From Utricularia gibba (Eukaryota; Streptophyta; Magnoliopsida; Lamiales; Lentibulariaceae): a DNA stretch of 64,000 nucleotides. How positions within the stretch are numbered: position 1 is the first letter of the stretch; every line of letters starts with the position of its first letter. The DNA lies in assembly GCA_002189035.1 (NCBI GenBank), contig NEEC01000011.1:3224001-3288000 (forward strand). Reading direction: 5' to 3'. The notes beneath the pieces were generated by a model. That model ran no database searches. It was not told where the DNA came from and saw only the letters and a list, made by a program, of their open reading frames with translations. The translations under genes were made by a program, and so were the position numbers. Positions 46,134 through 57,775 of the stretch are shown in pieces.

Positions 46134-48792
46134 TCATAGGCCCAAATCTGTTGCCACGTAGTCACCACTCTCGGATGGCATTGGATTTTCATTTTCCGGT
46201 AGCTGCATCCACAATCACACAAAACCCATGATCTTAGAAATGCCAACCGAGCTTTATCAAATGGATGGATGGACATTAGATCATGAAAGCGGAAGAAGGG
46301 CACCACTCACATTTGAAGTGATAGTGGATGAGTATCTGCTGTTGGAGACATCGCTGTGATTCAAGGTGGTGAGGCTCACCATTAGAGGACGCTTCTCGGC
46401 CAATGGCTTGACAAGGGATGGAAAGGATTGGTCTGGCAGCGGCAGCGGAGGGGGTGATGATGAAACTGAAGGTGGCGTTGGTATCCCAAATTGAAACGTG
46501 ACTGGGGAAGACAAACTTTTGCTGGAGTTGGAGTTAATGCTGCTGCAGTTGTCTTTGACCATGTTTGGCCAGAGGAAAGTCCCCTGAGGTTTGCAAATTC
46601 GGAACCCACTCTTTAGCCTTTCTATCTTTGCTGCTTTTTCCTCCGCAGCCTTACCTGCTGTATTTTGAGTTTTACCTTGACCTTCACCTGACTCCTGTGT
46701 AACTTCACTTGCGGCATTTAATGCCTGTACTTGTTGATCTGTGCTTGAACTTTTCTCTACTTTATCTTCAGAGTTGGCTTTTAGGTTTCTGATTCTTCCC
46801 TGTTTCCAGTTATTTCCATAACACCAGTAGAATAGAAGGTTAATCAAATAGTAATCAGCTTCTAAATGGGCTGAGTGAATTTTCTTCAAACAACATGAGA
46901 AATGAAATAAATAATGCACGCAGTCTTTTAGTACCTCCATTTCTTTCACAAAATTTGAAATGCCCATTAGTGATTCATTGTAGTTTTGCTGAAGAAACAA
47001 TGACCCAAAGTCGGAATCCAAGATGCTAAATAAGATTAAAACTGATAACAGCAGATTACCCCTGAGCCAAATTTGCAGTTTGAGAATGCCAAAGTTGCTC
47101 CATTTCCTCCTTCCTTTTCCTCAGAATTGATCTTTTCAAGTTCACTACAATCCACATTCAAATTAGTTGTTAGCATTATCAAGTATGAGATAATCAGCCA
47201 CTCTATAACGTTACCTCCTCAACTTTTCAAGCTCTTCCTTCAACTGCATCTTGGTTGCAACCAACTCCATATCCCTGCATAAAGCAAGTTTTATTTTCTG
47301 ATGTTAACTGTAACATTCGCAACAGTTTCACTAACCTTTTTATTTTCATCACTTCATCATTTAGAAGCTTTAGCTCTCTTGCACAAACGGGGTCCTGGTT
47401 TGGGGAATCACCAGGCTTCCAACCAGGGGGTGGAACCCAGTATGCGTCCCTCACCCCTGCTTCTTTTCTGATGTTAACTAGATCAGCATTCTCCAGCCAA
47501 TACTCCATTGCTCCGTCCGGATTGTGCCGCCTCCTAAACCTCTCCTGGCCTCCGGGAGCTAACTTTCCCGCCATATGCTTGAGAAGATGATCTAATAACC
47601 CTGTATCACCTATCCTCTTCCTTGCTTCTTCCCTAAGCTGAAGCCGCAGAATTGGCTTATCAGCTGTAGCACCTTTAAGTTTCATCACTGCCAAAAGGTT
47701 CTCCTGAGCAAGCTTATACCTGAATAAGGATGCGAGTGTTATGCTACAAATACCATGACTGGCGCTCATAGGTCAGTTATAACACACACTGTGTGGTTAC
47801 CTTTCTGAAGACCAACGCCCTTTCGGATCCCTCAGACTAAGTGCTTCCTTGTATCTGATAATTTTTTGCTTCTTAATGCTATTTTTTTTGGCTTGCGGCT
47901 TTCTGTTCTCATGCCAGTTTTCCTGTTTCTTGGCGATAAGGCTTCTTAAAGGATACCTCTTTCTCTTCAAGTTCTTTTTGTCACACCCCTTCAACTTTTC
48001 TTCTATTTCTTCATCTTCGTCACCGCATCCACTTTCTTCTTCTTCTTCTTCTTCTTCAACTTGCTCCTTGTCATCTTCTTCTTCCTCATCACCCTCCTCC
48101 TCCTCACCTTCTTCTACAGCCATCTCTCGTATATTGTCAGGCACCACATGCTTTTCTTTTTTTATAGATCCTGAAACACCATCAACAAGACTCGAGGAAG
48201 AAATCTGTGTGTTTCCTTCTTTCTCATCATTCTCCATATGCCTTCCTAGATGCTTCACTTGTCTTCTAACTCCCCAGTTGATCATCCCATTTTCTTGTAG
48301 CACAGAGAAACAGGTTCCTTTCTTTTCTACAGAGATGGTGCAATCCCTACACCCTCCACCAATCAACCAGAAAGATTCTGAGTTCTTCTCTTCATGGAAG
48401 ACATGGGGTGGAATTAATTTGAGAAGAACTTTGGGCGCCAACCAAGAATCCATGGAGAACTTCTCGTCCAAAGTCGGGTGCGTTTCCCTTGTGGTGTAGT
48501 TGAAAAATGTTCTCAACGACGACATGCTCGGATACCTTATCACAACAATGAACTCCGTCGTCTGGCAAACCTGGAATTCAAGTAGGGTTCATTACAGAAA
48601 CATCAAGAAACATTGGATTTGGATGAGCGAATGTATCGATCCCACCATGGCAACCCGAATGGACCTCAACTGAGGCGGGCATGTTAGTGGAAGACGATGA
48701 TGATCGATCTCGAAAAGACAACCCTCTCTGATGGGACACCCAATCAGATGATTCTCGCCTTCATCCATGGGGATGTGCATCGGCATCGGCAT
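46134..48792 (-). CDS. SWI1: SWITCH1/DYAD (AMEIOTIC1) meiotic regulator
   Basis: Plant-specific nuclear protein required for entry into meiosis and for protecting sister-chromatid cohesion. Eight exons total 2049 nt (682 residues): 48792-48646, 48561-47801, 47719-47336, 47274-47215, 47144-47060, 46988-46935, 46799-46311 and 46202-46134. The N-terminus has the family motif GCLFEIDHHRLPLTCPPQLR and IRYPSMSSLRTFF. A long acidic Glu-rich block follows, encoded by CTT/GAA repeats near 48030-48115. The conserved domain is strong: WSSERYKLAQENLLAVMKLK, GDTGLLDHLLKHMAGKLAPG, ERFRRRHNPDGAMEYWLENA, then YWVPPPGWKPGD. Coiled-coil segments follow. The last exon ends SGDYVATDLGL; retention of its intron would instead stop at 46281. 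Several ATGs (48792, 48786, 48780 and 48759) are possible starts. Confidence 0.94.
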
Positions 48793-51101
48793 CGGCTCTG
48801 TAGTGAATCGAGAAGCAATAAACAAACTAAGTTTCAGGGAGAAGAAACACGCAGGCAGTTTGAAAGGGAAGACGGAGGCAGTTCATACATACGATACTCT
48901 ACGTGGAGAAACACCAACACGAAAAAAAGGGGTAGGTATCCTACCTTTAGAGAGAAGACACCGGACTGATGAAGGCGGCAGTCGGGCCAAAAGCGGCCGT
49001 TGTACCGCCGTTGTAGCAGTTTTCTCCGCCTCCTTTTGGCAGCACTGTTCCATTACCTGCCTGCAGTTGCAGCGAAAAAACAATCAGTACCTTTTGTCCT
49101 CACTCCCTCAAGCTGCTTTCGCTTATACCCACACAGGGAGAGAGCAAGGAATCAAACAAGGGCTCAAGCAGAACGAAAACCAATGCAAGTCGCTCTCAAG
49201 ACGGTGGTTGCGCATGTATGGCATGCAAACCGTGCGATGCAACAGTGGAGTCTTTCACTTCCACCATGCGATTTCCGCAATCATGCTCCTTGATGGTTCC
49301 TCTGCAAACTAAAAAAGAAAAATGTGGGAGCGCGTGAGCTCGTACGTGTGTGACAGAGGTGACTGACAGACCAGATATCACCCATTACACAGACAAAAAA
49401 CTAACCCACTGAAAAACCAAAACACCAGCCTAACAGGGACACTGCAAATTTTCATTTTTCATGTTCAGGAAGACGCAATGCAGAGAAAACTAAAGCAGTC
49501 GGCGATCTGGGTTTCCCGGAAAGGATGAAACTGGGAGGGAGAGCTTCAAACAACAAACGGGGCTTCACCATCGCCTAAAACTCTAGATTTCACGAATGCC
49601 ACTTAAGTGGATCGGAAAGTCACCACACCAAGGCGCACATTTTCAAATGCAAAATATAACTAACTATGTCGCCACTTTCAATTTATCTATCATACACTAC
49701 GACAAAAAAATTAACATATGATCATTTCTCTAATTATCCAATATAAACCATGAACCAATTACACAAGTACAATTTGAAATATCCAATCATAATTCAAATC
49801 ATGATCGAATCGTTTTTTTTTGTTAATATTTTCCTTATAAAAAACCAAAATGGTTAATTTAAGAGTTGCATCCAATTGATTTTTGTGGATTTTCATAACC
49901 CCATAGAATAAAGACGAAACTTTTATCGTGGTTAAATGATAATTTAATAGTTATTTATTTTTTTCTAATTCAGATTTAATTCAATCTTTTATATAAATAA
50001 TTTATGATCCAAAACAATTTAACTGTGTTTCAACATGATTTTTTTTAAACACTAGCCTAAGGATTCTAATGCAATTTTTTTTTTGAAAATTTGGATTTTT
50101 GGAATTTCAATGAAATAAAACAATTTCAATCAAAATTTAAGTTTATTGGATTATAAAATGAGTTTTATTGAACTAATATTTATTATTAATATTAATTTTT
50201 GCTTTTCTTTACAATTTTGACCATCATATCAAAATTTTGATTTTCAAGTATTATAGAAAAATCTTAAATTTTACTACAATATTTCTTTTTAATAATTAAT
50301 AACATTATTTTTATAATAAAATTTAAAAATTTTCTTTAGAATTTTTAATATTTTAATATAAAAATCGTTCTTATTTGTAATTATTATTATTATTTTTTTT
50401 ATTATGTTTATTTAAAAAAATCTCATTTGATTTTTAAAATTATAGGGAATATATTTTTATTATTTTTTTGAAATGATTAGCCAATTAGGGTGATGCAAAG
50501 CTAAAATGGAGCAAAATATAAAACGAAAAAACGGGTCAGAAGTCAACCAACAAAATCCTTGAGACGATCGTGAGATACGTGTGTGTGTGGCAAATGATAG
50601 ATGAATCTGCCTGGCAGACGTCAATAAGGCCCCTGCTTGTCTGGGATTCTTGGGGAAGACGGATATGGAATGTGATGGTTGTTGACGCTGGGAAAAGTAC
50701 TCAAGTCGTAGGTGGAGCAAGCTCGCCCAGAAATATGAACCCAGCGTCAACTTCTGTGAGCTGTTTACACCTCAAGAAAGCGTAGCGAAGGTAAAAATGA
50801 CCGCCCCTTATGGTTAGGGAGGATCTGCAGTACTCATATTTCGGTTGGTTTGCATCCCCTGAATTTGAAAAGATTGATTTGATTTTTTTATTTCGATTGG
50901 AGTTCATGCTTTGAAGCGTAATGTTTCAGGTGGTTGTTGTCCATGTGCTTATTTCCCTGGTAGAAATGGTTCGAAAGTTGTATTCCGGTAGCTGGGTTGA
51001 TTGACTCTGGGTTTGCAGCTGCACGGACGGATAGGTGAAGAAGAAAGGATCGGCTTCGGGATTTGCTTTTTTTTGTTTGTTTTTTTGAAGCGTTTGAAGA
51101 T
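48793..51101. other. SWI1 upstream region and AT-rich spacer
   Basis: 2.3 kb between divergent genes. Open frames at 48767-49312 are not supported as genes. From about 49640 to 50470 the sequence is very AT-rich. Sequence around 50550-51060 is probably the promoter and 5' UTR of the U-box kinase gene. Confidence 0.5.
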
Positions 51102-54100
51102 ATGCAAATGGCGAAAGGCGGAAGCCCAGAGCTTGAACCCCCAAACTTGGTATGCAATTATTGGGAAATTCTTTTTGTCCTTCTCTACAGCATCTTTGAG
51201 ATTCATATCTTTCTGAGTCTACTCTTTTCGAATCTTTTTTTTTTTTTTTTTTTTTTTGCGTAAAGATTGAGAACCTCGTGATTGTGTTGCCACAGATGGT
51301 TGACCTTGAAGAGAGTAGTGACATCGTCAAGTTGGAGGAGGAAGACATTCACAGAGTTGAAGGCTTGGAGGGACACCTGCCACCGCCATCTTCCATTGTT
51401 GTTGTTGCGGTGAGTGGAAGCAGAAAAGACAAACACACTGTAAAGTGGGCATTAGAGAAATTCGCCCATGAAGAAATGATTTCCTTCCGGATGCTGCACG
51501 TTCGCCCAGTGATAACAAGAATCCCAACTCCTAGTCCGTAATCAGTCTCCTCACCTCTTGTTAATTTGTTTACTGGTGATCCTTTTTTCAGTTCTGTTTG
51601 TAATTGTGCCGCTGCTCATTGCAGTGGGAAACTTTATCCCCATTTCTCAAGTAAGAGAAGATGTAGCAGACGCCTTCAAAAAGGATGTTGAGTGGGAAAT
51701 TGACAAAAAGTTTCTTGGTTGCAAAAGATTGTTCACCCAAAGAAAGGTCCTTATGGAGTTTGATTTGAACAATATGACCAAATGCTCAGTGTTGCTCTTT
51801 CTCATTTTTCAGGTACAAGTGGAACTTGTACAGATTGAATCAAATGATGTGTCGAGCGCTGTAGCAGGGCATGTTTCCGAGCACCGTATTGGAAAGCTCG
51901 TTATCGGTGCTTCATCTCGTAGTATTTTCTCAAGGTTGTTTGCATGATCTTTCACTCTTTGTATTTCATCAGCTGAAGCTAACTCTCATGTTTGTCACAT
52001 TTTTCAGAAATCGAACCTTGTCCTCTAAGATATCAGAAGGCTGCTCAAACTTCTGTGCAGTATATGTGGTCTCTAAGGGAAGACTTTCATCCTTACGGCC
52101 ATCAGATTCAGGAACAAATGGAAGCAGTAAAGACAATGGAAGTGAGACAAGCATGTCGACTGATGATACTTCAAGCCAATCTATGAGCTCTCAAACATGT
52201 AACTCTCTGTTGAATCTTTTCCTTTAACTCATCCAAGTATTTCTAATGCGCATTCGGTTCTTGCTTTTCAGTTTCGATGGACCAGACTTCAATGGAGTCG
52301 TTTTCTGGTTTGCGCCCGGCTCTGCACCAGTTGCAGCAGTTTCAAGCCATATCAGCTTTGAACCAGGCCCTTCTCCATCAAAGAATGCCTTCTAGTGGAA
52401 GTTTAGCATCAACTAACTTATCTCTTATCGATGAAGAGGCTGATGCTACAAGTGCTAATTGCGGTGATGTTTCATCCACAAGCTCTGAAAGTTCATCAGC
52501 TTTTGGAGCTTTAACCTCGGCGGCTAGTACCACTACGCAGGTAATGCATTAAATTCAATCCAATGCAAAGACAGCTTCCCCACAAGATTTGCACAAATGC
52601 ATGTGTATACAGATAGCATGCATTTTTTTTCTGCAGGTTAATGTGAACTTTGAACTTGAAAAATTGCGTGTTCAATTGAGACACATGCGAGGAATGTATG
52701 CTGCAACACAAGATGAAGCAACTGACGTATCTAGAAAGGTGATTTCAGCACCCGAGAAAAGCTATTTGAAGTTTTCCTAACAAAACTAATATGATGTCTT
52801 GTTCTTTTCAGTTAAATGAACTTGTGAAACGTCGAGTGGATGAAGAAGGAAATCTCAAACAAATTTTCTCTAGGGAAGAAAAAGGCAAAGAGATAGCCAA
52901 GGAAATGAATGAAAAATATGAAGCAGCTATAAGGGATGCAGAAATTTTAAACCAGTGTGCAGAAATACAAGCGAGAGAAAGAAGAGATGCGGAGATAAGA
53001 GCTTTACGTGAAGGCAGAGAAAAACAAATACTTGAAAGTGCATTGAGCAACACTTGTCATAGATTTCGCGTCTTTACTTGGCAAGAAATTTTATCTGCAA
53101 CATCATCTTTTCATGAGGATCTCAAAATAGGGATGGGAGCTTATGGAAATGTCTATAAGTGCAATTTTCAGCACACAGTTGCTGCTGTAAAGATCCATAC
53201 AAAAGACGCATGTAGAGATAAGCAATTTTATCAGGAGGTACCACTTTTCTGTAAGATAAAGCAAGTTATGCGTTCTGTGTTTTTTGGTGTAATTGTTGTT
53301 CATGCTTCATTCTTTTTTTTTGTGGATGTACTGTTTTTCAGCTCGAGATACTGAGCCAAAATCGTCATCCTAACTTGCTTATCCTCCTTGGTGCTTGCCC
53401 TGATCATGGTTGTCTTGTATATGAGTTCATGGAGAATGGTAGCCTTGATGACAGGCTTATGAGAAAGAACAATACACCTCCACTTCCATGGTCTGTCCGC
53501 TTCCGAATCGTGTGGGAAGTTTCTTCAGCACTCCTTTGCCTACACCGTACAAAACCAAGAGCTATCATCCACCGTGACCTGAAGCCTGGAAATATTTTAC
53601 TTGATGGTAATTATGTCAGCAAGATCGGGGATGTTGGTCTTTCAGCGATGGTTAGCGATGATGACCCTTCATCTTCAGTTGCATCAAGCGATTCAGCTCC
53701 AGTGGGTACACCCTGCTACATTGATCCAGAATATCAAAGAACGGGAGTCATCTCTCCAAAGTCTGATGTGTATGCCTTGGGGATGGTTATTCTACAAATA
53801 CTTACTGCAAAACCAGCTATTGGTTTAGCTTATACTGTTGAGATTGCAGTTGAAAATGATCGTCTTGAGGAGGTACTGGATCCAGATGCAGGTTCATGGC
53901 CGATTCAAGAAACAAAAGAGTTGTCTTCTCTAGCATTGAAATGCACAGAACTTCGGCAAGCAGACAGGCCGGATTTGCAAGATGAAGTGCTACCCTTCCT
54001 GGAGAAACTGAAGAACCTGGCGGAGAAATCACAAGGTGCCAGTCGGGAGACTGCCCCACAGCCTCCCAACCACTTCATTTGCCCCATACTGAAGGTTGCC

Positions 54101-54354
54101 TATCTTTTCCTGTCTTATGTTGTTGATTTGGTAACAGAGTGACACGTGGTACGCATTGTTTTCAGGAGATTATGAACGATCCCTGCGTTGCCGCTGATGG
54201 CTATACATATGATCGGAAGGCAATAGAGTCGTGGCTAGAGAAGCATGATTCATCTCCTGTCACCAAGGAGCCTTTGCCACACAAAGGCCTTATACCAAAT
54301 TATGCCCTTCTTTCTGCTATCATGGAGTGGGGTGCCGGGAAAGGAGCATGTTAG
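51102..54354 (+). CDS. USP-domain protein kinase with C-terminal U-box (PUB, RLCK IX)
   Basis: Cytosolic protein joining a universal-stress-protein domain, a Ser/Thr kinase and a U-box E3 ligase module. Ten exons total 2460 nt (819 residues): 51102-51149, 51296-51533, 51625-51746, 51813-51934, 52008-52198, 52272-52540, 52637-52738, 52812-53237, 53342-54094 and 54166-54354. The USP domain begins SSIVVVAVSGSRKDKHTVKW with RIPTPMGNFIPISQVR and ends GKLVIGASSRSIFS. A Ser-rich linker and a coiled coil (ELEKLRVQLRHMRGMY) precede the kinase: GAYGNVYKC, VAAVKI, HRDLKPGN, and DVG in place of DFG, as is common in this family. The U-box is NHFICPILKEIMNDPCVAAD plus GYTYDRKAIESWL. Starts at 51108 or 51296 would also be in frame. 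The closest Arabidopsis relatives are PUB34, PUB35 and PUB51 to PUB53. Confidence 0.93.
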
Positions 54355-54705
54355 CCTTCATGTTTTTCTGTCATGATCATGGGACGTAAAAGCACAGACT
54401 AGGTAGAAATGAACAATAATCTCTTAACAGATGAGCAGCAGTACAGATAGAGAGAGAACTGCTCATTAGATTTTTGGCCTGTTCAGATGAAGCTCTATTC
54501 ATGATGGTTGGTTTCCATGAAACAAACTTCATGAAAATTGTAAGCTTTTGTTTCGTCGAATAATAATTCATCCTTGGCACTAGAATGTGCACTCCCACAT
54601 TAAAATTGTGACCCAACAAGCCCTCTCTTTTTTCTTCTTCTTGCTTTGTTCAGTGAGTCCTTACCAGTGATTTTCGAAGGTGGGTTGGACTGTATCAGTC
54701 ACTTC
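54355..54705. other. Convergent 3' spacer
   Basis: Holds the 3' UTRs of the U-box kinase (plus) and the pseudokinase (minus). Nothing else seen. Confidence 0.5.
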
Positions 54706-56013
54706 CTAACCACCCCAAGTGGGTTCCTTGGAAATTTCTTCTAGTTGGCTGAGTATGCGCTTGATGTCAGGGCGAATAAGTCGACAAGGGGAGCAACACG
54801 CCATTGCAAGCTTGAAATACCTTAGAATTCTGTCTTGTGTGGACACCCTGATCTCGCTGCTCAGGCCTACAAGAATATCCGGATGATACAAATCTGTGAT
54901 TCTGTCATCCAGCGCCAAGCTTCTGAGCGAGCTGGGCAAGTAAGAATCTTGACCAGAAATCCTGCCTCTCTCAATTGGTTGTTTTCCCGTGAGAAGTTCT
55001 AGGAATATGAGGCCTAAGCTGTAAATGTCAGATTCTTGAGAAGCATCCTTCATTTTGAGCAGCTCAGGGGCTTTATATCCCTGGGATGTCAACACTTGAA
55101 GCATTTGCTGCTGTGCTGCTGAATTCAGCAGAAGATGTAAGCTGAAATCCGAGACATATGGATTGAGATGGGGATCCAACATCACATTCTTGGACTTCAG
55201 GTTGCCATGAACTATCGGCTTCAGAAATGCTGTATGAAGATGGTGAATCCCCTGTGCAATGCTAATGGAGATTCCACAAATCACAGACCATTTTCTAGCT
55301 TCTGGATTATCACCTAATGAGATGCAGATCATTCAGAAGACTAGTGTGATGTGAAATACTAGAAAAAAAAAAAAGGCAAGATTAATCAACCAGGAACAGA
55401 CAAATTTCTCGGACGTCACTTTTCATCATCATATGAGGACAAGAATCCAGTGTTCGTGAGTAAACAAGAAAAGAAAGATTCTCCACCTATATTCCAATGG
55501 GAGAGAGGAGCAGGACTTACCTCTGATAAACTGAGCCAGATTCCCATATGCATAGAAAGGATGAACCATGAGCTTTTCACCCTTTGGGCCTGCATAAAAT
55601 GCACACAACGGAACCAAATTTGGGTGCTTCACAAGTCCTAACTGCTCTACAATGGGCAGCATCTCCTTTAAATCCACTGTACAAGTAGGCCTCAAGAATC
55701 TAAGCGAAGTAAGAGAATTTGAATGAAGGAAACAAGCTCTGTACAGTGTTCCACAACATGACTTTCCAATGACTTCGCCAGGAGCATCAAGAATTTTTTC
55801 CACACTGAGATCTTCAGCACCCTGAAACTTGATCAGGTCCCAACAATTCACATGTCCATCCCCTCCACCACACTCCAAGGTAGCCGCTACGTCGCAAGAA
55901 GAGGAATGGTCTGACTTTTTTCTTCTCAAACAGCATATAATGAGTGACACTACAGACAGGAATGAGAAAGAGGACAGAAGTATGAGCAGTAGGACTTCAT
56001 GTTCATGCTTCAT
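54706..56013 (-). CDS. Membrane-anchored LRR-less pseudokinase, TMKL1-like
   Basis: Receptor-like kinase-fold protein of unknown partner. Two exons, 56013-55521 and 55313-54706, total 1101 nt (366 residues). There is no extracellular LRR region: the protein begins MKHEHEVLLLILLSSFSFLS with a membrane segment to about residue 28, then a basic stop-transfer (CLRRKK). The kinase-like domain lacks key residues: the glycine loop reads GKSCCGTLYR, the VAIK Lys region reads SLRFLRP, the catalytic loop is HGNLKSKNV instead of HRD, and DFG is DFS (SDFSLHLLL). APELL and SDIYSLGLIFLELLTGK are kept. Catalysis is unlikely; scaffolding is an inference. It is similar in type to Arabidopsis At5g61570 and TMKL1, by memory. 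No in-frame ATG occurs upstream of 56013. Confidence 0.88.
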
Positions 56014-57451
56014 TTTTCTTCCTCCAGGGGAGGTCCTTGATGTTGCAAAGATAGCAGCTCTTTCTGATTTCTTGCCGAAGACGAGGCGAGCCAAGATCAA
56101 AGAATATGGAAGTTAACTGGGATTCTCTGAATTCATCGTGCTCCCCTTTCTGTTACTGGAGAAGGATATCAGAGAAAGTGGTTCCAGCAGTTCAAACAAT
56201 AAACTCCTTTTTATTCAACGCAGTCTTGTTTGTCTTGGTGAAGGGACCTGCCAAACGAGACAGGGGCGAGAAAGAGAGAGGTAGAGTGAGGAGAGAAACT
56301 GGCAGATGGAGCCATGTGACGTCTATTCGAGTGAAAATGATATTCCCTGGTGACCAGAAATTAACATTGGGGGCCCAAATTTGTATCCATACAGAATTTT
56401 TTCCCGGTAGCTAGCGTATGCCTATGACACTGGTTTGCACAGAGAACGGGAGCTACTCTTATACCAGAGGCAGCAAATACGCACACGTGTACTGTTGATA
56501 CAATTCAGGGCTTCAACAAGTTGTCTCCTTTTTACAAGGAAAAGGGGACTCTATCATCCCTGGTACTTTGGCTGTCATTTTAAAAGCTACTCATGGTCCA
56601 TTTATCTCACACACTAATCACAAAAAAATACACTTAGAGTGGATAGTTTTTTAAACACAGTAAAACACAGTGGATATTTTTCAAATTAACTCGTACTTTG
56701 GCTTGTTACACGCATCTCTTTAGTAAATTTATCTCCAGACGCCATCAAGTGCTTTCATTCCCTATCATGTTTAAAAGTACCTTAAAATCATCACGAGCTT
56801 CAATGTAGTATTGCAGCATTAGATCTCGGCAGTTGGGGAGGGGGAAGGACACGCACGATATGGACCAGTCAAATCAAGAGACAAAATGCAGAGAGATGCA
56901 AAGATTCATACTCAACAATCTACTGACAAAGATGAAAAACACATGATCAGATCCATAAATATCGCCAACATAGGGATGCAGGCGCCCATCCTCAGCTATC
57001 TTATCACATCATATGATCAAGAGTATGCACCCCCACAAACGAATGGGGACCTGCATTCACAGACATGGCTCAGACCACCAGATCCATGGTTTAAGGGCAA
57101 GAATGTTGCTTTTCCAGTTAAGTGCCCTGTTGTCTGTCTGCTATGTGTAGAGGGTTCAATGGCAACCAGCCGGCAGCCATCCTTCACGAAATTATTGTTT
57201 TTCCGTAAGTGGAATGAACAATGAACACAAAAATCTCAATCTACACAGACCACTAACCAGAGTACTCGAGGCAAATTTGACTTGAAATTCCGTGGTCGTG
57301 CCTCGTCCGTTTTTTAATGGCTGAAAAGGCCCGTTAGGTCCGTAGGAATGCATACCTAACGGACCGACCAACCCTCAATACGGAAGCTAAATTCCAGCAA
57401 GCTTTCTTTCCGGATTTCTTGGGTTTGGTCTATTGTTTCTTGTCCTATTAG
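56014..57451. other. Divergent promoter region between pseudokinase and PFK
   Basis: 1.44 kb with no recognised gene. A plus frame at 56886-57224 has no domain. A short repeat of AAACACAGT words lies near 56653-56672. Confidence 0.5.
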
Positions 57452-57737
57452 ATGGAAGTTACTGCTCTGGGTCCTGCCTCTCTGGTGCTCTTTCCGATTC
57501 GTAGCAATCCACGAGTCGCTGCACCAGCCAAATCGCCTGCTGATACGCTTGTTCGCGCCCATCGTATTGGCCAGTCGATTAGAAGAAGAAGACCGTTGAT
57601 CCCGCGCCAAAACTGGGCCGCCGGAGTTCGAGCATCCGCCGGGGGTGTGAACGGTGACTTAGTTATTGATGATTTCGCCGTCGAGGATGTTCCGCATTTG
57701 ACGGACTACCTTCCTCATTTGCAGGTTCGCTTTTTTT

Positions 57738-57775
<38 letters not shown>

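Noticed and set aside
47849-48499. 216-codon Ser/Phe-rich plus-strand frame
   Set aside because: It is the antisense of the acidic Glu-rich part of SWI1; the CTT repeat keeps it open by composition.
48767-49312. 181-codon plus-strand frame upstream of SWI1
   Set aside because: Overlaps the SWI1 first exon in antisense and has no conserved motif.
56886-57224. 112-codon plus-strand frame between pseudokinase and PFK
   Set aside because: No domain or splice support; likely chance frame in promoter sequence.
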